NCBI RefSeq assembly: GCF_036108815.1
Contig: NZ_CP107985.1
Span: forward strand, 2,542,001-2,606,000
Direction: 5' to 3'
DNA: 64,000 nt
DNA from: Streptomyces sp. NBC_00353
GTDB taxonomy: Bacteria > Actinomycetota > Actinomycetes > Streptomycetales > Streptomycetaceae
Both the position numbers and the translations under genes were made by a program. Positions 26,174-35,589 of this stretch are shown piece after piece. The notes beneath the pieces were generated by a model, which searched no databases, was not told where the DNA came from, and worked only from the letters and a program-made list of their open reading frames with translations. The first letter of the stretch is position 1; each line of letters starts with the position of its first letter.

Positions 26174-27942
26174 ACGACATCTCCGACCAACTCGCCAGGC
26201 TGAGCCGCGACGACGACGGTCAGCAACAGACAGCCCGGCTACTCACCACATGGGCGTCCGTCGGCGAACCGGCGTTCCGGCGAGCAGGCACCCTGCGCGG
26301 GCTCGCGGCCACGGGCCATGTCCTGTGGGCCGCGGGCCTGGGCTGGGCGGCCCAGGCCGCACTGCGGTCCCAGCACGGGGGCGTGGCGCTGGCTCCGGTG
26401 CTCAGCAGTGCGGCTATGGTCGCCGCCGGGCTGCTGCTGCGCGGGCTCCTGCTCGTGGTGGCCGACCGGGTGGCCGACGACGGAGCGGCCGCGGTCCAAG
26501 ACCATCTGCGCGCCCGACTGCTCCGGGCCGCGCTGCCCACGACGGGCGCGCCGTCCGAGGAGGTGTCAGACGCCGCTCTCGGCGAGGCACTCGACAGCGA
26601 GGTGGGCCGGCTGGCCGGGTGGCTGACGACCTACGTCCCCGCCCGGCGGTCGATGCTGCTGGGAAGCGGCATCGTGCTGGCCTCCATCGCGGTCGGCAGT
26701 TGGGCTGTCGCACTGGTGCTGGCGCTGGCTACCCCGCTGTTGCCCGTCAACCTCAAGGTCATCGGCATGGGTACCCGCGCCGCCGTGCACGCCCAGCTCA
26801 CTGCCACGCGGACACTGAGCACCCGCCTGCTGGACCGCCTGCGCGGGCTGCCCACGCTCGTCGGCCTGGGAGCCGGCGAGGAGGCGGTGCGCGCCACCGA
26901 GGCCGACGACCGGGAACTGGCCGCGCGTACCCGCACCGTCCTGCGGGTCGCCTTCCTCTCGACCGCCTGGATCGAGCTCCTCGTCACCGTGGCCATGGCC
27001 GTCGTCGCCACGTACTGCGGCCTCGCCCTGCTCGGTTACCTGGACCTGCCGGTGGTGCCATCCACCATGAGCCTGGGTACCGCACTGTTCGTGCTCGTCC
27101 TGACCCCGGTGTACTTCGCCCCCGCCCGGGAGCTCGCCCGCGGCTACCACGCCCGCGCCGAGGCCGCCGCGGCGGCCGAACTGATCGCGGAGATCATCGA
27201 CGCGGCTCCGGACGCACAGGCTGGTGGTCCCGTGACCGACGTGCCCGTCGTTCGTCGTCCGAGTCGACCCAGCCCGGTTGGTGTCATCCTGGAGGCAGTA
27301 GGGGTGCGGTACCCGGGCCGGGACGAGGCCGCCCTGGACGACGTCACCCTGACGGTGCGCCCGGGTTCGGTCCTGGCCATCAGCGGGCCCAGCGGCTCGG
27401 GCAAGACCACCCTGCTCTCCGTGGCGGCGGGCCTGCGCGCCCCGGATCGCGGGCGGTGCCTGCACATCGTGGGTTCCGGCACCCGGCCAGCCTCCCCGGC
27501 CGCCACAGCATGGGCTGGCCAGCCCGCCTACCTCCTCCCGGGCACACTGCGGGACAACCTGCTGCTGGCGCGGCCCGACGCCGACGCCGATGAGCAACTG
27601 ACCGCGGCGTTCGCCTCCTTGGGCTTCGAGGACCTGCTGGCCACACTGCCCCAAGGCCTGGCGACCCAGATCGGGGAGCGCGGCTGGGGGCTGTCCTCGG
27701 GGCAGATGCAGCAACTGGTGCTGGTCCGCGTACTGCTCCACAATTCTCCGCTGCTGTGCCTGGACGAACCCACCGCACATCTGGACCCGGACGGCGAGGC
27801 CCGCGTCATCGCCGCCATACGGACGCTCGCGCGCAGCCGCACCGTGGTCGTCACCACACACAGTCCCGCGCTGCTCGACGTCGCCGACGACGTCGTGCAG
27901 TTGAGCCGGGGACGGCTGACCGAGACCGGGAGAACGCTGTGA
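26170..27942 (+). CDS. cydD: CydD-type ABC exporter half-transporter for cytochrome bd assembly
   Basis: A 590-residue ABC exporter half. Six membrane helices precede the nucleotide-binding domain, where ISGPSGSGKTTLLSVAAGL is Walker A, LSSGQMQQLVLVRVLL the signature, and LLCLDEPTAHLDPDGEA Walker B with D-loop. CydDC exports thiols such as cysteine and glutathione in E. coli; in actinobacteria the thiol may differ. ATG 26170 overlaps the cydB stop. In some streptomycetes cydC and cydD are fused, but here they are separate. Confidence 0.93.
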   Translation: MNDISDQLARLSRDDDGQQQTARLLTTWASVGEPAFRRAGTLRGLAATGHVLWAAGLGWAAQAALRSQHGGVALAPVLSSAAMVAAGLLLRGLLLVVADRVADDGAAAVQDHLRARLLRAALPTTGAPSEEVSDAALGEALDSEVGRLAGWLTTYVPARRSMLLGSGIVLASIAVGSWAVALVLALATPLLPVNLKVIGMGTRAAVHAQLTATRTLSTRLLDRLRGLPTLVGLGAGEEAVRATEADDRELAARTRTVLRVAFLSTAWIELLVTVAMAVVATYCGLALLGYLDLPVVPSTMSLGTALFVLVLTPVYFAPARELARGYHARAEAAAAAELIAEIIDAAPDAQAGGPVTDVPVVRRPSRPSPVGVILEAVGVRYPGRDEAALDDVTLTVRPGSVLAISGPSGSGKTTLLSVAAGLRAPDRGRCLHIVGSGTRPASPAATAWAGQPAYLLPGTLRDNLLLARPDADADEQLTAAFASLGFEDLLATLPQGLATQIGERGWGLSSGQMQQLVLVRVLLHNSPLLCLDEPTAHLDPDGEARVIAAIRTLARSRTVVVTTHSPALLDVADDVVQLSRGRLTETGRTL

Positions 27943-29603
27943 ACGCATTCAAGCTGCTGTGGACGGCGGCAGATCGCCGCACACGACGCGACCTGCTGCG
28001 CGCGGTCGCGCTCGCCGGGACGGCCGAACTGTGCGCCGCCGGTTTGCTGGGAGTGTCCGGCTGGTTCCTGACCGCCTGCGCGGTGGTCACCGCACAGGCG
28101 AACACCACCTGGTCGTGGATGTACCCCTCGGGTGCCGTCCGCGCTCTCGCCCTGAGCCGCACCGGTCTGCGGTACGCGGAACGCCTGGTCAGCCATGGAG
28201 CCCTGCTGAGCGCGACCGTCTCGCTTCGCTCCCGGCTGGTCCACGCCGCGACCACCGTGCCGGCGCGCGAACTGCGGAACGGACGCGACGGCGCCCTGAT
28301 GGCCCGACTCACCGACGATGTGGAAGCGGTGGGCGGGATACCCGCCCAGGTTGTTCCGCCGCTGGCCGGGATCGGCCTGACGGCCACCGTCGTCGTCGCT
28401 CTGCTGCTGGTGGCCAGTCCTCTGGCAGGCACCGCCGAACTGGTGCTGCTCGCGGTCTCGGCGGCCACGGCAGTGGCCGCCGACCGGCGAACCCGCGAGC
28501 ACCAGCGGGCGGTCGCAACTGCCCGCGCCACCGCCCGCACCGCGCTGCTCAGCGCGCGCTCTGCGCTCCCCGAACTGCGCTGCCTGGGCGCGGTCGACGT
28601 GGTGCGCGACCAGGTCACGCGATCGGTTGACCAGTCCCGGCGCGCGGAGGCAGCGGTCGCCGTGGTGACGCGCCGGGCCCGGCTGCTGCTGCGGCTACTG
28701 GCCATAGCGGGCCAGACAGCGGTTCTGCTCCTGGCGCTGTCCGGTCCCGTGTTCACCCAGCCTGCCGCCGACGCCGTCGGCGAGGTGCTACTGGTGGCGG
28801 CCGCGTACGAACTGATGGAGACCCTTCCCCAAGTGCTCCGCGACCACGGCCTGGCCGCCGATGCCACGCTGCGGCTGGGGGATCTGGCGAACCGCGCGTT
28901 CCGAACGGGCCAACGCCCCGCGCTCCCGACGACGACCCCAGGGCCGACGCGAACCCTGGTAGCCCGCAGGATTCCCGTGGGTGTCGCCGACGACCGCACC
29001 AGCTGGTCGGCAGTGATCGGACACCGTGACGTCATCGTCGTCACCGGGCCCAACGGCAGCGGGAAGAGCACCCTGCTGGAGACTCTCGCCGGACGGATCG
29101 CCCCCGCAGCTCCTGGGTCGGTGCTGCTCGCCGGTGCGCCCGTCGACTCCCTGCCCGCCAGTGTGATCGCAGATACGCTCACCCTTGTCGAGGCGGAAGA
29201 CTGGATCGCCGACGCGACCGTCGCCGAGAACCTCCGGCAGGCCGCCCCCGGCGCGGACAACGACACACTCCGGGCCGCGCTGGCGGCCGCCGCCCTGCAA
29301 CAGCTCCCCCTCCACACCCCCACGGGCCCGCTGGGCAGCGCGCTGTCGCAGGGCCAGCGACGCCGCCTGGTGATCGCCAGGGCAGTGCTGCGGTCACCGG
29401 CGGTCCTGCTGCTCGACGAACCGACGACTGGCCTCGACGACCGCACCGCGGTGCAGATGCTGACGTGTGTCCGCCGCGCCCTGCCGGACAGCGCCCTGGT
29501 CATCGCCCTACCGGACCGGCACCACGAACTGATTCCTTTCACCGCCACCCACACCCTGCGGCTGCAACCGAGCGCCCGACAACCACTGAGCGCCCGGAGC
29601 TAG
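27939..29603 (+). CDS. cydC: CydC-type ABC exporter half-transporter for cytochrome bd assembly
   Basis: A 554-residue partner of CydD. The membrane part includes GTAELCAAGLLGVSGWFLTA and ALSRTGLRYAERLVSHGALL, typical of CydC. The ATPase domain has VTGPNGSGKSTLLETLAG (Walker A), LGSALSQGQRRRLVIARAVL (signature) and VLLLDEPTTGLDD (Walker B). GTG 27939 overlaps the cydD stop. The second domain begins with an unusually short strand before Walker A. Together with CydD it is required for mature bd oxidase. Confidence 0.93.
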   Translation: MNAFKLLWTAADRRTRRDLLRAVALAGTAELCAAGLLGVSGWFLTACAVVTAQANTTWSWMYPSGAVRALALSRTGLRYAERLVSHGALLSATVSLRSRLVHAATTVPARELRNGRDGALMARLTDDVEAVGGIPAQVVPPLAGIGLTATVVVALLLVASPLAGTAELVLLAVSAATAVAADRRTREHQRAVATARATARTALLSARSALPELRCLGAVDVVRDQVTRSVDQSRRAEAAVAVVTRRARLLLRLLAIAGQTAVLLLALSGPVFTQPAADAVGEVLLVAAAYELMETLPQVLRDHGLAADATLRLGDLANRAFRTGQRPALPTTTPGPTRTLVARRIPVGVADDRTSWSAVIGHRDVIVVTGPNGSGKSTLLETLAGRIAPAAPGSVLLAGAPVDSLPASVIADTLTLVEAEDWIADATVAENLRQAAPGADNDTLRAALAAAALQQLPLHTPTGPLGSALSQGQRRRLVIARAVLRSPAVLLLDEPTTGLDDRTAVQMLTCVRRALPDSALVIALPDRHHELIPFTATHTLRLQPSARQPLSARS

Positions 29604-29675
29604 GGAGACGCACAGCCCCCATTCACGGCGCACCGCAGCCGGTATGCCACCCGAACGAACAACAGGACCGGAGAT

Positions 29676-30080
29676 ATGGACGCCACCGAAACCAGCGCTC
29701 TGCGACGGGTAGCCGTCGCCGTCGCCCACCACCGACCAGGACTACCGGATCGAGATCCGGACCGGCCAACACACTGACCGCGGACGAGCCCGAGGCCCTG
29801 GGCGGCGCAGACACCGGCCCGACGCCCTGTGGCCTGCTGTTGTCCGCCCTCGGCTCGTGCACCGCCATCACGCTGCGGATGTACGCGCAGCTCAAGGGCT
29901 GGCCGCTCAGCGGCCTCCGACTGTGCGTGGCCTATGAGAAGACTCCGGCGACCGGATCGCCCTGACCTGGGAGCTGGACGACCCGCAGCGTGCCCGGCTC
30001 CTGGACGTCGCCGAACGCATCCGGTCACCCTGGCTGTGCGGGCAGGGGTGCCGATCGAGACCAACGAGGACCGGCAATGA
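29676..30080 (+). pseudogene. OsmC-family peroxide-resistance protein, frameshifted
   Basis: Three frames must be joined to rebuild an OsmC/YhfA-like protein: MDATETSALRRVAVAV at 29676, then DYRIEIRTGQH, LTADEPEALGGADTGPTPCG and LLLSALGSCTAITLRMYAQL in another frame, and DRIALTWELDDPQRARLLDV with VTLAVRAGVPIETNEDRQ at the end. The first redox Cys (GSC) is retained, but the region that should hold the second CPVH is corrupted. OsmC proteins reduce organic peroxides. It sits right after the cyd operon. Confidence 0.8.
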
Positions 30081-30092
30081 AGCGACCGACCG

Positions 30093-31152
30093 TCAGCCCT
30101 CCTGGCTCCGACGGACGCCGATCGCCGTGACAACGCCCAGAACCACCAGCAGGACTCCCGTGGCCAGAGCCGTGGCACGGTGACCAAGAAGACGGCCGCC
30201 GGGACGGCGACCATGGCACCGGCTGCCTGCGGAAAGACGTCGATGCGGTGAGTGATCCGGTTGGCATTCACCGCCAGGCCGGCCACCGACGCGAAGATCA
30301 GGTAGTGACCGTAAGCCCACAGCCCACAGAAACCTTCTGTCGGGGGCCCGATGCGTGGTGGCCAGCAGGGTGTGGGGCGGGCCGGGCGAAGTACAGCCAC
30401 CACATGGCAAAGACCATGAGCAGGCCGCCTGCGGCCACTGCACGAAGTGCTCCGGTGTCGCGGTGCTCGTCGAAGGCGGCGCGGACAGCGGCCGTGGTAG
30501 AGGCGACGGACTCGCCGAGCACGATGCGCATGAACGGTTCGTAGCGCTCGGCGATGTGATGCGGATGCCACGGCGTCATCCCCGCGGACTGCGCCCATAT
30601 CGGGACGGAGATTTCCGCCACCACCAGCGCCGCGATGCTCGGTAGGTGAGTCCGGTCCGGGAGGAACAGCAGTCCCACCCAGCCGACCTGGCACATCAGC
30701 ACCCCGTAGGCGAACCGCAGTGTGGTCCTGCGCCGAACGGCGTCGGCCCGCGAGGCGCGCAGCCACAGCCCCGCTAGCGAGATGCGCATCACGACGTACC
30801 CCAGCGTGATCACGCTCAGGTCGTTTCCGTCGAACGCCCGTTGCATACCGGCCGCGAGGATCAGCGATCCGGTGATCCGGTGATCCGGTGATCCGGACAA
30901 ACATCGTCAATCGGTACGGGATCTTGTCCGAGCCGTAGGCCGAAGCGAACCAGGTAGTTCATCCACGCCCACCACACGCTGAAGAACACGATCGCGAAGT
31001 GCAAGTGGCCCGCCGCCCAGTGCCTCGGTCACCGTGGCGTGCAGGCTCAGTGATGCCTGGCCCACGGCGACCACTGAGCACAGGTCGAAGAGAAGAGCAG
31101 TTCCAGCGACGTCGCGACCCGGTGCTTCTCACCCGGTTTGCGGGCCCCTCAT
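30093..31152 (-). pseudogene. LtrA-like (low temperature requirement) membrane protein, frameshifted
   Basis: Conserved LtrA pieces appear in order but in several frames: GEKHRVATSLELLF near 31120, VVAVGQASLSLHATVTEALG, then HLHFAIVFFSVWWAWMNYLV after a frameshift, SLILAAGMQRAFDGNDLSVI and a long helix-rich stretch to 30300, and finally TALATGVLLVVLGVVTAIGV before the stop at 30093. At least three frameshifts are needed. An 8-bp tandem repeat has replaced the conserved QMAG helix. Function of the family is unclear. Confidence 0.8.
30866..30896. repeat. 8-bp tandem repeat GATCCGGT, nearly four copies
   Basis: Units GATCCGGT at 30866, 30874 and 30882 are followed by a partial GATCCGG at 30890. 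Because the unit is not a multiple of three it shifts the reading frame of the LtrA-like pseudogene in which it lies, and is a candidate slipped-strand site. Confidence 0.85.
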
Positions 31153-31198
31153 CGCCCGCCGTCATGCTTCACCGTCCGGGTGGGCCATCGCGCGCCGC

Positions 31199-32557
31199 TC
31201 AGCCCAGGGCCGCGAGGGCGGCTTCGATGGTGCGGTGGAAGGTGGGGTAGGCATAAATCATGTTCCGCAGCCGCTCGACCGGTACCTCCGCGTGGACGGC
31301 GACCCCTAGTCCGAACAGCACCTCGCCTCCCGCGGGCCCGACGGAGGTGGCGCCGACCAGGACGCCGCGGTCGGCGTCCTGGACCAGCTTGACGAATCCC
31401 TCGTTGCCCGCCTTGTGGATCCAGCCACGGGTGGAGGAGGACAGCGGGAGTAGGCTGGTTCGCACCCGCAGGCCCCGGTCGCGGGCCTGCCGCTCGGTGA
31501 GCCCCACCGCGCCGATCTCCGGGTCTGTGAAGACGACACGGGGTAGCGCCCGGTAGTCGGCGTCCGGACCGGGAATTTCGAGGATGTCCTGGACCGCGAT
31601 CTGCGCCTGGTACATCGACACATGGGTGAAGGCGCCCCGGCCGGTGATGTCGCCAACCGCCCACAGGCCGTCGCCGGCCCGCATCCGTCCGTCGGTGTCC
31701 ACCACAGCGGCCGCCGGGTCGATGCCGACTGTGTCCACGCCCAGCGCGGCCAGTTCGACGCTGCGCCCGGTAGCGATCAGCAGCCGCTCCGCGCCGACCG
31801 CCTCTCCGGTGTCGAGGTGGACGGTGAACGCTGCGCCGTCGTGACTCACCCGCTCGGCACGAACGGCCGTCAGTACGGTGACTCCCTCCCCCCGCAGGAC
31901 CTCCGCTGCAAGCCGCCCGGCCTCCGGCTCCTCCGCCGACAGCAGCCGTTCCTGGCCTTCGACGACCGTGACACGGCACCCGAACCGAGCGAAGACCTGA
32001 GCGATCTCCACACCGATGCTCCCGCCGCCCAACACGGCCAACGATGCAGGCAGTTTTTTCGCTGCCACGGCGTCCCGGTTGGTCCAGTACGGGGTGCCGG
32101 CCAGACCCGGCACTGGGGGGATCCGCGGTCGGCCGCCGGTGGCCAGGACCACGCCCCGCCGGGCCCGGAAGGTGCGGCCGCCGACGGTGACCCGGCGCGG
32201 CCCGGTCAGCCGCCCGGTGCCACGAACCAGCCGCCCTCCCTTTCCGGTCAGACGGTCGGCGGCCACCTGGTCGTTCCAGTCGTCGGTGGCCTCGTCCCGG
32301 ATGCGGCCGGCGACCTGGCTCCAGTCCGGACGGACGGAGGCCTCCCCTGCCAGGCCCGAGACGCGGCGGGCCTCGGCAAGCAGGTTGCCTGCGCGGATCA
32401 TCATCTTGCTAGGCACACAACCCCAGTACGGGCACTCGCCTCCGACCAGTTCGGCCTCCACCGCGACCACATCCAGCCCAGCCTCGGCCAACCTGCCCGC
32501 GACGTACTCCCCACCCGGCCCCAGCCCTACCACGATCACGTCCGTCTGCTCGCTCAT
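31199..32557 (-). CDS. Pyridine nucleotide-disulfide oxidoreductase (dihydrolipoamide dehydrogenase/mercuric reductase-like)
   Basis: A 452-residue FAD enzyme. VIVVGLGPGGEYVAGRLAEA binds FAD, GGECPYWGCVPSKMMIR carries the redox-active cysteine pair, LAVLGGGSIGVEIAQVFARF binds NAD(P), and LWAVGDITGRG is the second FAD motif. The C-terminal dimer interface ends with YAYPTFHRTIEAAL, in which the His-bearing segment is retained. ATG 32557 is favoured over 32563 because AGGAGG is better spaced. The electron acceptor is unknown; it is beside stress genes and divergent from a Dps pseudogene. Confidence 0.93.
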   Translation of the reverse strand: MSEQTDVIVVGLGPGGEYVAGRLAEAGLDVVAVEAELVGGECPYWGCVPSKMMIRAGNLLAEARRVSGLAGEASVRPDWSQVAGRIRDEATDDWNDQVAADRLTGKGGRLVRGTGRLTGPRRVTVGGRTFRARRGVVLATGGRPRIPPVPGLAGTPYWTNRDAVAAKKLPASLAVLGGGSIGVEIAQVFARFGCRVTVVEGQERLLSAEEPEAGRLAAEVLRGEGVTVLTAVRAERVSHDGAAFTVHLDTGEAVGAERLLIATGRSVELAALGVDTVGIDPAAAVVDTDGRMRAGDGLWAVGDITGRGAFTHVSMYQAQIAVQDILEIPGPDADYRALPRVVFTDPEIGAVGLTERQARDRGLRVRTSLLPLSSSTRGWIHKAGNEGFVKLVQDADRGVLVGATSVGPAGGEVLFGLGVAVHAEVPVERLRNMIYAYPTFHRTIEAALAALG

Positions 32558-32813
32558 AGCCATCCCCTCCTCAGCGCCGTCTCGCGTCTCTGCGGCCGAC
32601 AGATCGCGCTCCGACCGTAGGTCTCCGCGGCAGCGGCAGCGCGTCTACCAGCGCACGAGGCCTTGCCCACCTACGCACCGCAGAAAGCACGCACCACCGA
32701 GGAACTGCCATGCGCGGCCGGGCACGTCCGCATGCGTTCCGGGGCAACGCGAGCCCCCGCCACCGGCCTAGCGTCGCCTTCCGCATGCACACGCAACGTA
32801 GGAGGCACATCGC

Positions 32814-33276
32814 ATGAGCACGCACACCACCGCCAGCAGCAGCCAGCCATGGCTGCACCAGAAGGGTGAGGTCATCCAGGAGTTCGGCACGGTCAAGTAG
32901 TTCCCGATCGGGCTGTGCTACGACGCGCGCATATACGCCTGCCAGCGGCTCAACCAGGTGCTGGCCGATACTCAGATCCTCTACGCCCTCTACAAGAAGC
33001 GCGGGCGGTGTGGCCGTGGGCGATCCCCGGCACGTCGTCGAGATCACCTCCGTCCCGCGGCTGCCGAACGGCGTGGAGGAGATACCGGCCATGCTGTCAC
33101 GGCTGCTGGAGGCCCACGAGACGATCCTCGTCCAGGCGCACGACGCCGCCGCCCGGGTCGCTGAGCTGGGCGACGACGGGACCAACGACCTACTGGTCTC
33201 TCAGGTGATCCGCACGGGTGAACTGCAGGCCTGGTTCTTGGCCGAGCACCTGGTCGTCACACCGCTGGTCCGCGCC
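32814..33276 (+). pseudogene. Dps-family protein, decayed duplicate
   Basis: From ATG 32814 (behind GTAGGAGG) the sequence closely tracks the intact Dps encoded at 44021-44599: SSSQPWLHQKGEVIQEFGTV, then an in-frame TAG at 32898-32900 where the intact gene has Gln, then LADTQILYALYKK. About 38 codons, including the whole ferroxidase segment (HHWLMRG to AERVQSL), are deleted at 33000. The tail GGVAVGDPRHVVEITSVPRL to AEHLVVTPLVR follows in a shifted frame. Confidence 0.9.
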
Positions 33277-33339
33277 TGTCATGGCCTCGGAGGTCGCGGT
33301 CCGGCTGCCGTCATTCGGGCGCCCGCGCGTCCTGGGTGT

Positions 33340-33990
33340 TCAGTCCAGCCGCAGGTCGGCGAGCTGCTGCTCGAACGGCACCACCTCGTCGTCGAGCCCG
33401 AGGGCCCTCGACGCCCCGGAGACGGCCCGGCCGCCCGAGATCATCCCCGCGAGCTCGCCGCCCGCGCGCCGGATCCGGGACGGCAGCCCCTCGGTGTACT
33501 CGTCGCCGGACGAGCCCCAGTCCTCCGACGCCGCGTACACGGATGTCGGTACGACGGTGGCCCGCAGGTATGCGAAGAGCGGCCGCATCGCGTGCTCCAG
33601 GACGAGCGAGTGCCGGGCGGTGCCGCCGGTCGCCGCGATCAGGACGGGCTTGCCGGTCAGCGCCGTGTGGTCGATCAGGTCGAAGAACGACTTGAACAGA
33701 CCGCTGTACGAGGCGGTGAAGACCGGCGACACGGCTATCAGGCCGTCCGCCGCCGCCACCGCGTCGATCGCCTCGTCCAGCGCGTGCGGCGGGAAACCCG
33801 TCACCAGGTGATTCGCGATGTCGACGGCCAGATCGCGCAGCTCGATCACCCGGATCTCGACCGACCTGTCCTGCTCGGTGGCCAGCCGCTCCCGGGCGGC
33901 CGCCGCCAGCCGGTCGGCCAGCAGCCGGGTCGACGACGGCTGACTCAGTCCGGCGGAGACGGCGACGATCTTCAGAGCCTCGGTCTGCAT
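33340..33990 (-). CDS. NADPH-dependent FMN reductase (CE1759-type)
   Basis: A 216-residue flavodoxin-like reductase. IVAVSAGLSQPSSTRLLADR is the FMN phosphate loop, GLIAVSPVFTASYSGLFKSF and LIDHTALTGKPVLIAATGG are the isoalloxazine-binding loops. It follows the LLM oxidoreductase gene by 6 nt, and the pair matches the actinobacterial two-component flavin monooxygenase pair in which this protein supplies reduced FMN. Confidence 0.92.
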   Translation of the reverse strand: MQTEALKIVAVSAGLSQPSSTRLLADRLAAAARERLATEQDRSVEIRVIELRDLAVDIANHLVTGFPPHALDEAIDAVAAADGLIAVSPVFTASYSGLFKSFFDLIDHTALTGKPVLIAATGGTARHSLVLEHAMRPLFAYLRATVVPTSVYAASEDWGSSGDEYTEGLPSRIRRAGGELAGMISGGRAVSGASRALGLDDEVVPFEQQLADLRLD

Positions 33991-33996
33991 GGTGGG

Positions 33997-35079
33997 TCAG
34001 ATCTCCTTCGTGCGGGCGACGACGGCCGGGTGGACGGGTGCGGAGTCGGGCACTCCGGCCGGCCGCAGGTTGGCGAACTCCTTGCGCAGCACCGGGACGA
34101 CCTCCTCGCCGAGGATGTCGAGCTGCTCCAGGACCGTCTTCAGCGGGAGTCCCGCGTGGTCCATCAGGAAGAGCTGGCGCTGGTAGTCGCCCACGGCGTC
34201 ACGGAACGACAGGGTCCGCTCGATGACCTCCTGCGGGGAGCCGACGGTCAGCGGCGTCTGCTGCGAGAAGTCCTCCAGGGACGGGCCGTGCCCGTAGACC
34301 GGCGCGTTGTCGAAGTACGGGCGGAACTCGCGTACCGCGTCCTGCGAGTTCTTCCGCATGAACACCTGGCCGCCGAGGCCCACGATGGCCTGCTCGGCGG
34401 TGCCGTGCCCGTAGTGCGCGTACCGCTGGCGGTAGAGGTTCACCATCTTCTTGGTGTGCTCGATGGGCCAGAAGATGTTGTTGTGGAAGAAGCCGTCGCC
34501 GTAGTACGCGGCCTGCTCGGCGATCTCCGGGGAGCGGATCGAGCCGTGCCAGACGAACGGCGGGACGCCGTCCAGCGGGCGCGGGGTCGCGGTGAACGAC
34601 TGCAGCGGCGTGCGGAACTTGCCCGCCCAGTCGACGACGTCCTCACGCCACAGCTTGTGCAGCAGCGCGTAGTTCTCGACGGCGAGCGGGATGCCCTGGC
34701 GGATGTCCTTGCCGAACCACGGGTAGACCGGACCGGTGTTGCCGCGACCCATCATCAGGTCGACACGGCCGTCCGCGAGGTGCTGGAGCGTCGCGTAGTC
34801 CTCGGCGATCTTCACCGGGTCGTTGGTGGTGATGAGGGTGGTGGACGTGGACAGGATCAGGTTCTCGGTGCGGGCGGCGATGTAGCCGAGCGTGGTCGTC
34901 GGCGAGGACGGGACGAACGGCGGGTTGTGGTGCTCGCCGGTCGCGAAGACGTCGAGGCCCACCTCCTCGGCCTTCAGCGCGATCGCGAGAGTCGCCTTGA
35001 TCCGCTCGTGCTCGGTCGGTGTCCTACCGGTCGTGGGGTCGGTGGTGACGTCTCCGACGGTGAAGATCCCGAACTGCAT
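33997..35079 (-). CDS. LLM-class flavin-dependent monooxygenase (CE1758-type)
   Basis: A 360-residue luciferase-like monooxygenase. MQFGIFTVGDVTTDPTTGRT begins the barrel, FATGEHHNPPFVPSSPTTTL and VDLMMGRGNTGPVYPWFGKD are typical flavin/substrate loops. ATG 35079 is the family start, behind CAGGGAG. It uses FMNH2 from the adjacent reductase to oxidise a small organic compound of unknown identity. A palindrome shared with the Dps upstream region lies at 35142-35155. Confidence 0.92.
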   Translation of the reverse strand: MQFGIFTVGDVTTDPTTGRTPTEHERIKATLAIALKAEEVGLDVFATGEHHNPPFVPSSPTTTLGYIAARTENLILSTSTTLITTNDPVKIAEDYATLQHLADGRVDLMMGRGNTGPVYPWFGKDIRQGIPLAVENYALLHKLWREDVVDWAGKFRTPLQSFTATPRPLDGVPPFVWHGSIRSPEIAEQAAYYGDGFFHNNIFWPIEHTKKMVNLYRQRYAHYGHGTAEQAIVGLGGQVFMRKNSQDAVREFRPYFDNAPVYGHGPSLEDFSQQTPLTVGSPQEVIERTLSFRDAVGDYQRQLFLMDHAGLPLKTVLEQLDILGEEVVPVLRKEFANLRPAGVPDSAPVHPAVVARTKEI

Positions 35080-35532
35080 ATGGGCTACTCCCTGTTGTTG
35101 CGAATACGGCCGCGCAACCACTCAGGTGGGCGACCGCCCGACAGACGCTTGTCTGCCGCGGCTGGACTGACGGCGAGCCTAGGCTGGGCGCTGGGCGATC
35201 AAATGACCGTGCGTGCACGGCTCCCAGTCCCGGAGCGACTGGCGCGGAATGTCTTCCACGGAGACTCGATCGCCGCGGAAGCGCTGCCTGCGTGGGTCCC
35301 GTCGCTCGGGGTCACGAGGAGAAGCCGCGGGAGTCCTGGCCCGCAGCAGCAGAGCCTCCGGGCCTGCTGAGGAAGAGGCATGCTCGCGTTCGAGGGCGCG
35401 GACCGTGCCGGAAACGGCGGACTGGACCACCTGCGAAGGTGCCCTGGCGGCCCTGAAGTGACCGTCTCATGACCGCGTCTGCCCTTCGTGCCACCCTGTC
35501 TGCCTCATGTAGGTGTCCGCTGGCCGCACACG
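35080..35532. other. Intergenic stretch without a recognised gene
   Basis: A 450-nt region upstream of the LLM gene and downstream of a hydrolase gene. A -10-like CCTAGGCT on the minus strand (near 35180) may serve the LLM pair. Short frames at 35179-35461 on both strands lack family motifs. Confidence 0.35.
35142..35155. promoter_or_regulatory. Palindrome CAGACGCTTGTCTG upstream of LLM/FMN reductase pair
   Basis: CAGAC-GCTT-GTCTG is an inverted repeat with 5-nt arms, about 65 nt before the start of the monooxygenase gene. A close relative (AGACAGCTTGTCTG) lies upstream of the intact dps gene at 44660-44673. A shared redox-responsive regulator is a reasonable guess. Confidence 0.35.
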
Positions 35533-35579
35533 AAAGAGACTGCGCGGGCGTACCTGTAAGACGCCCGCGCAGTCTCTTT
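35533..35579 (-). terminator. Strong stem-loop terminator after the hydrolase gene
   Basis: AAAGAGACTGCGCGGGCGT (35533-35551) pairs perfectly over 19 nt with ACGCCCGCGCAGTCTCTTT (35561-35579) around a 9-nt loop. It begins 10 nt past the stop codon of the minus-strand hydrolase at 35590, so it should terminate that transcript. The A/T ends of the stem give a short T-rich tail on both strands, so it may act both ways. Confidence 0.85.
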
Positions 35580-35589
35580 TGCCGTGCAC

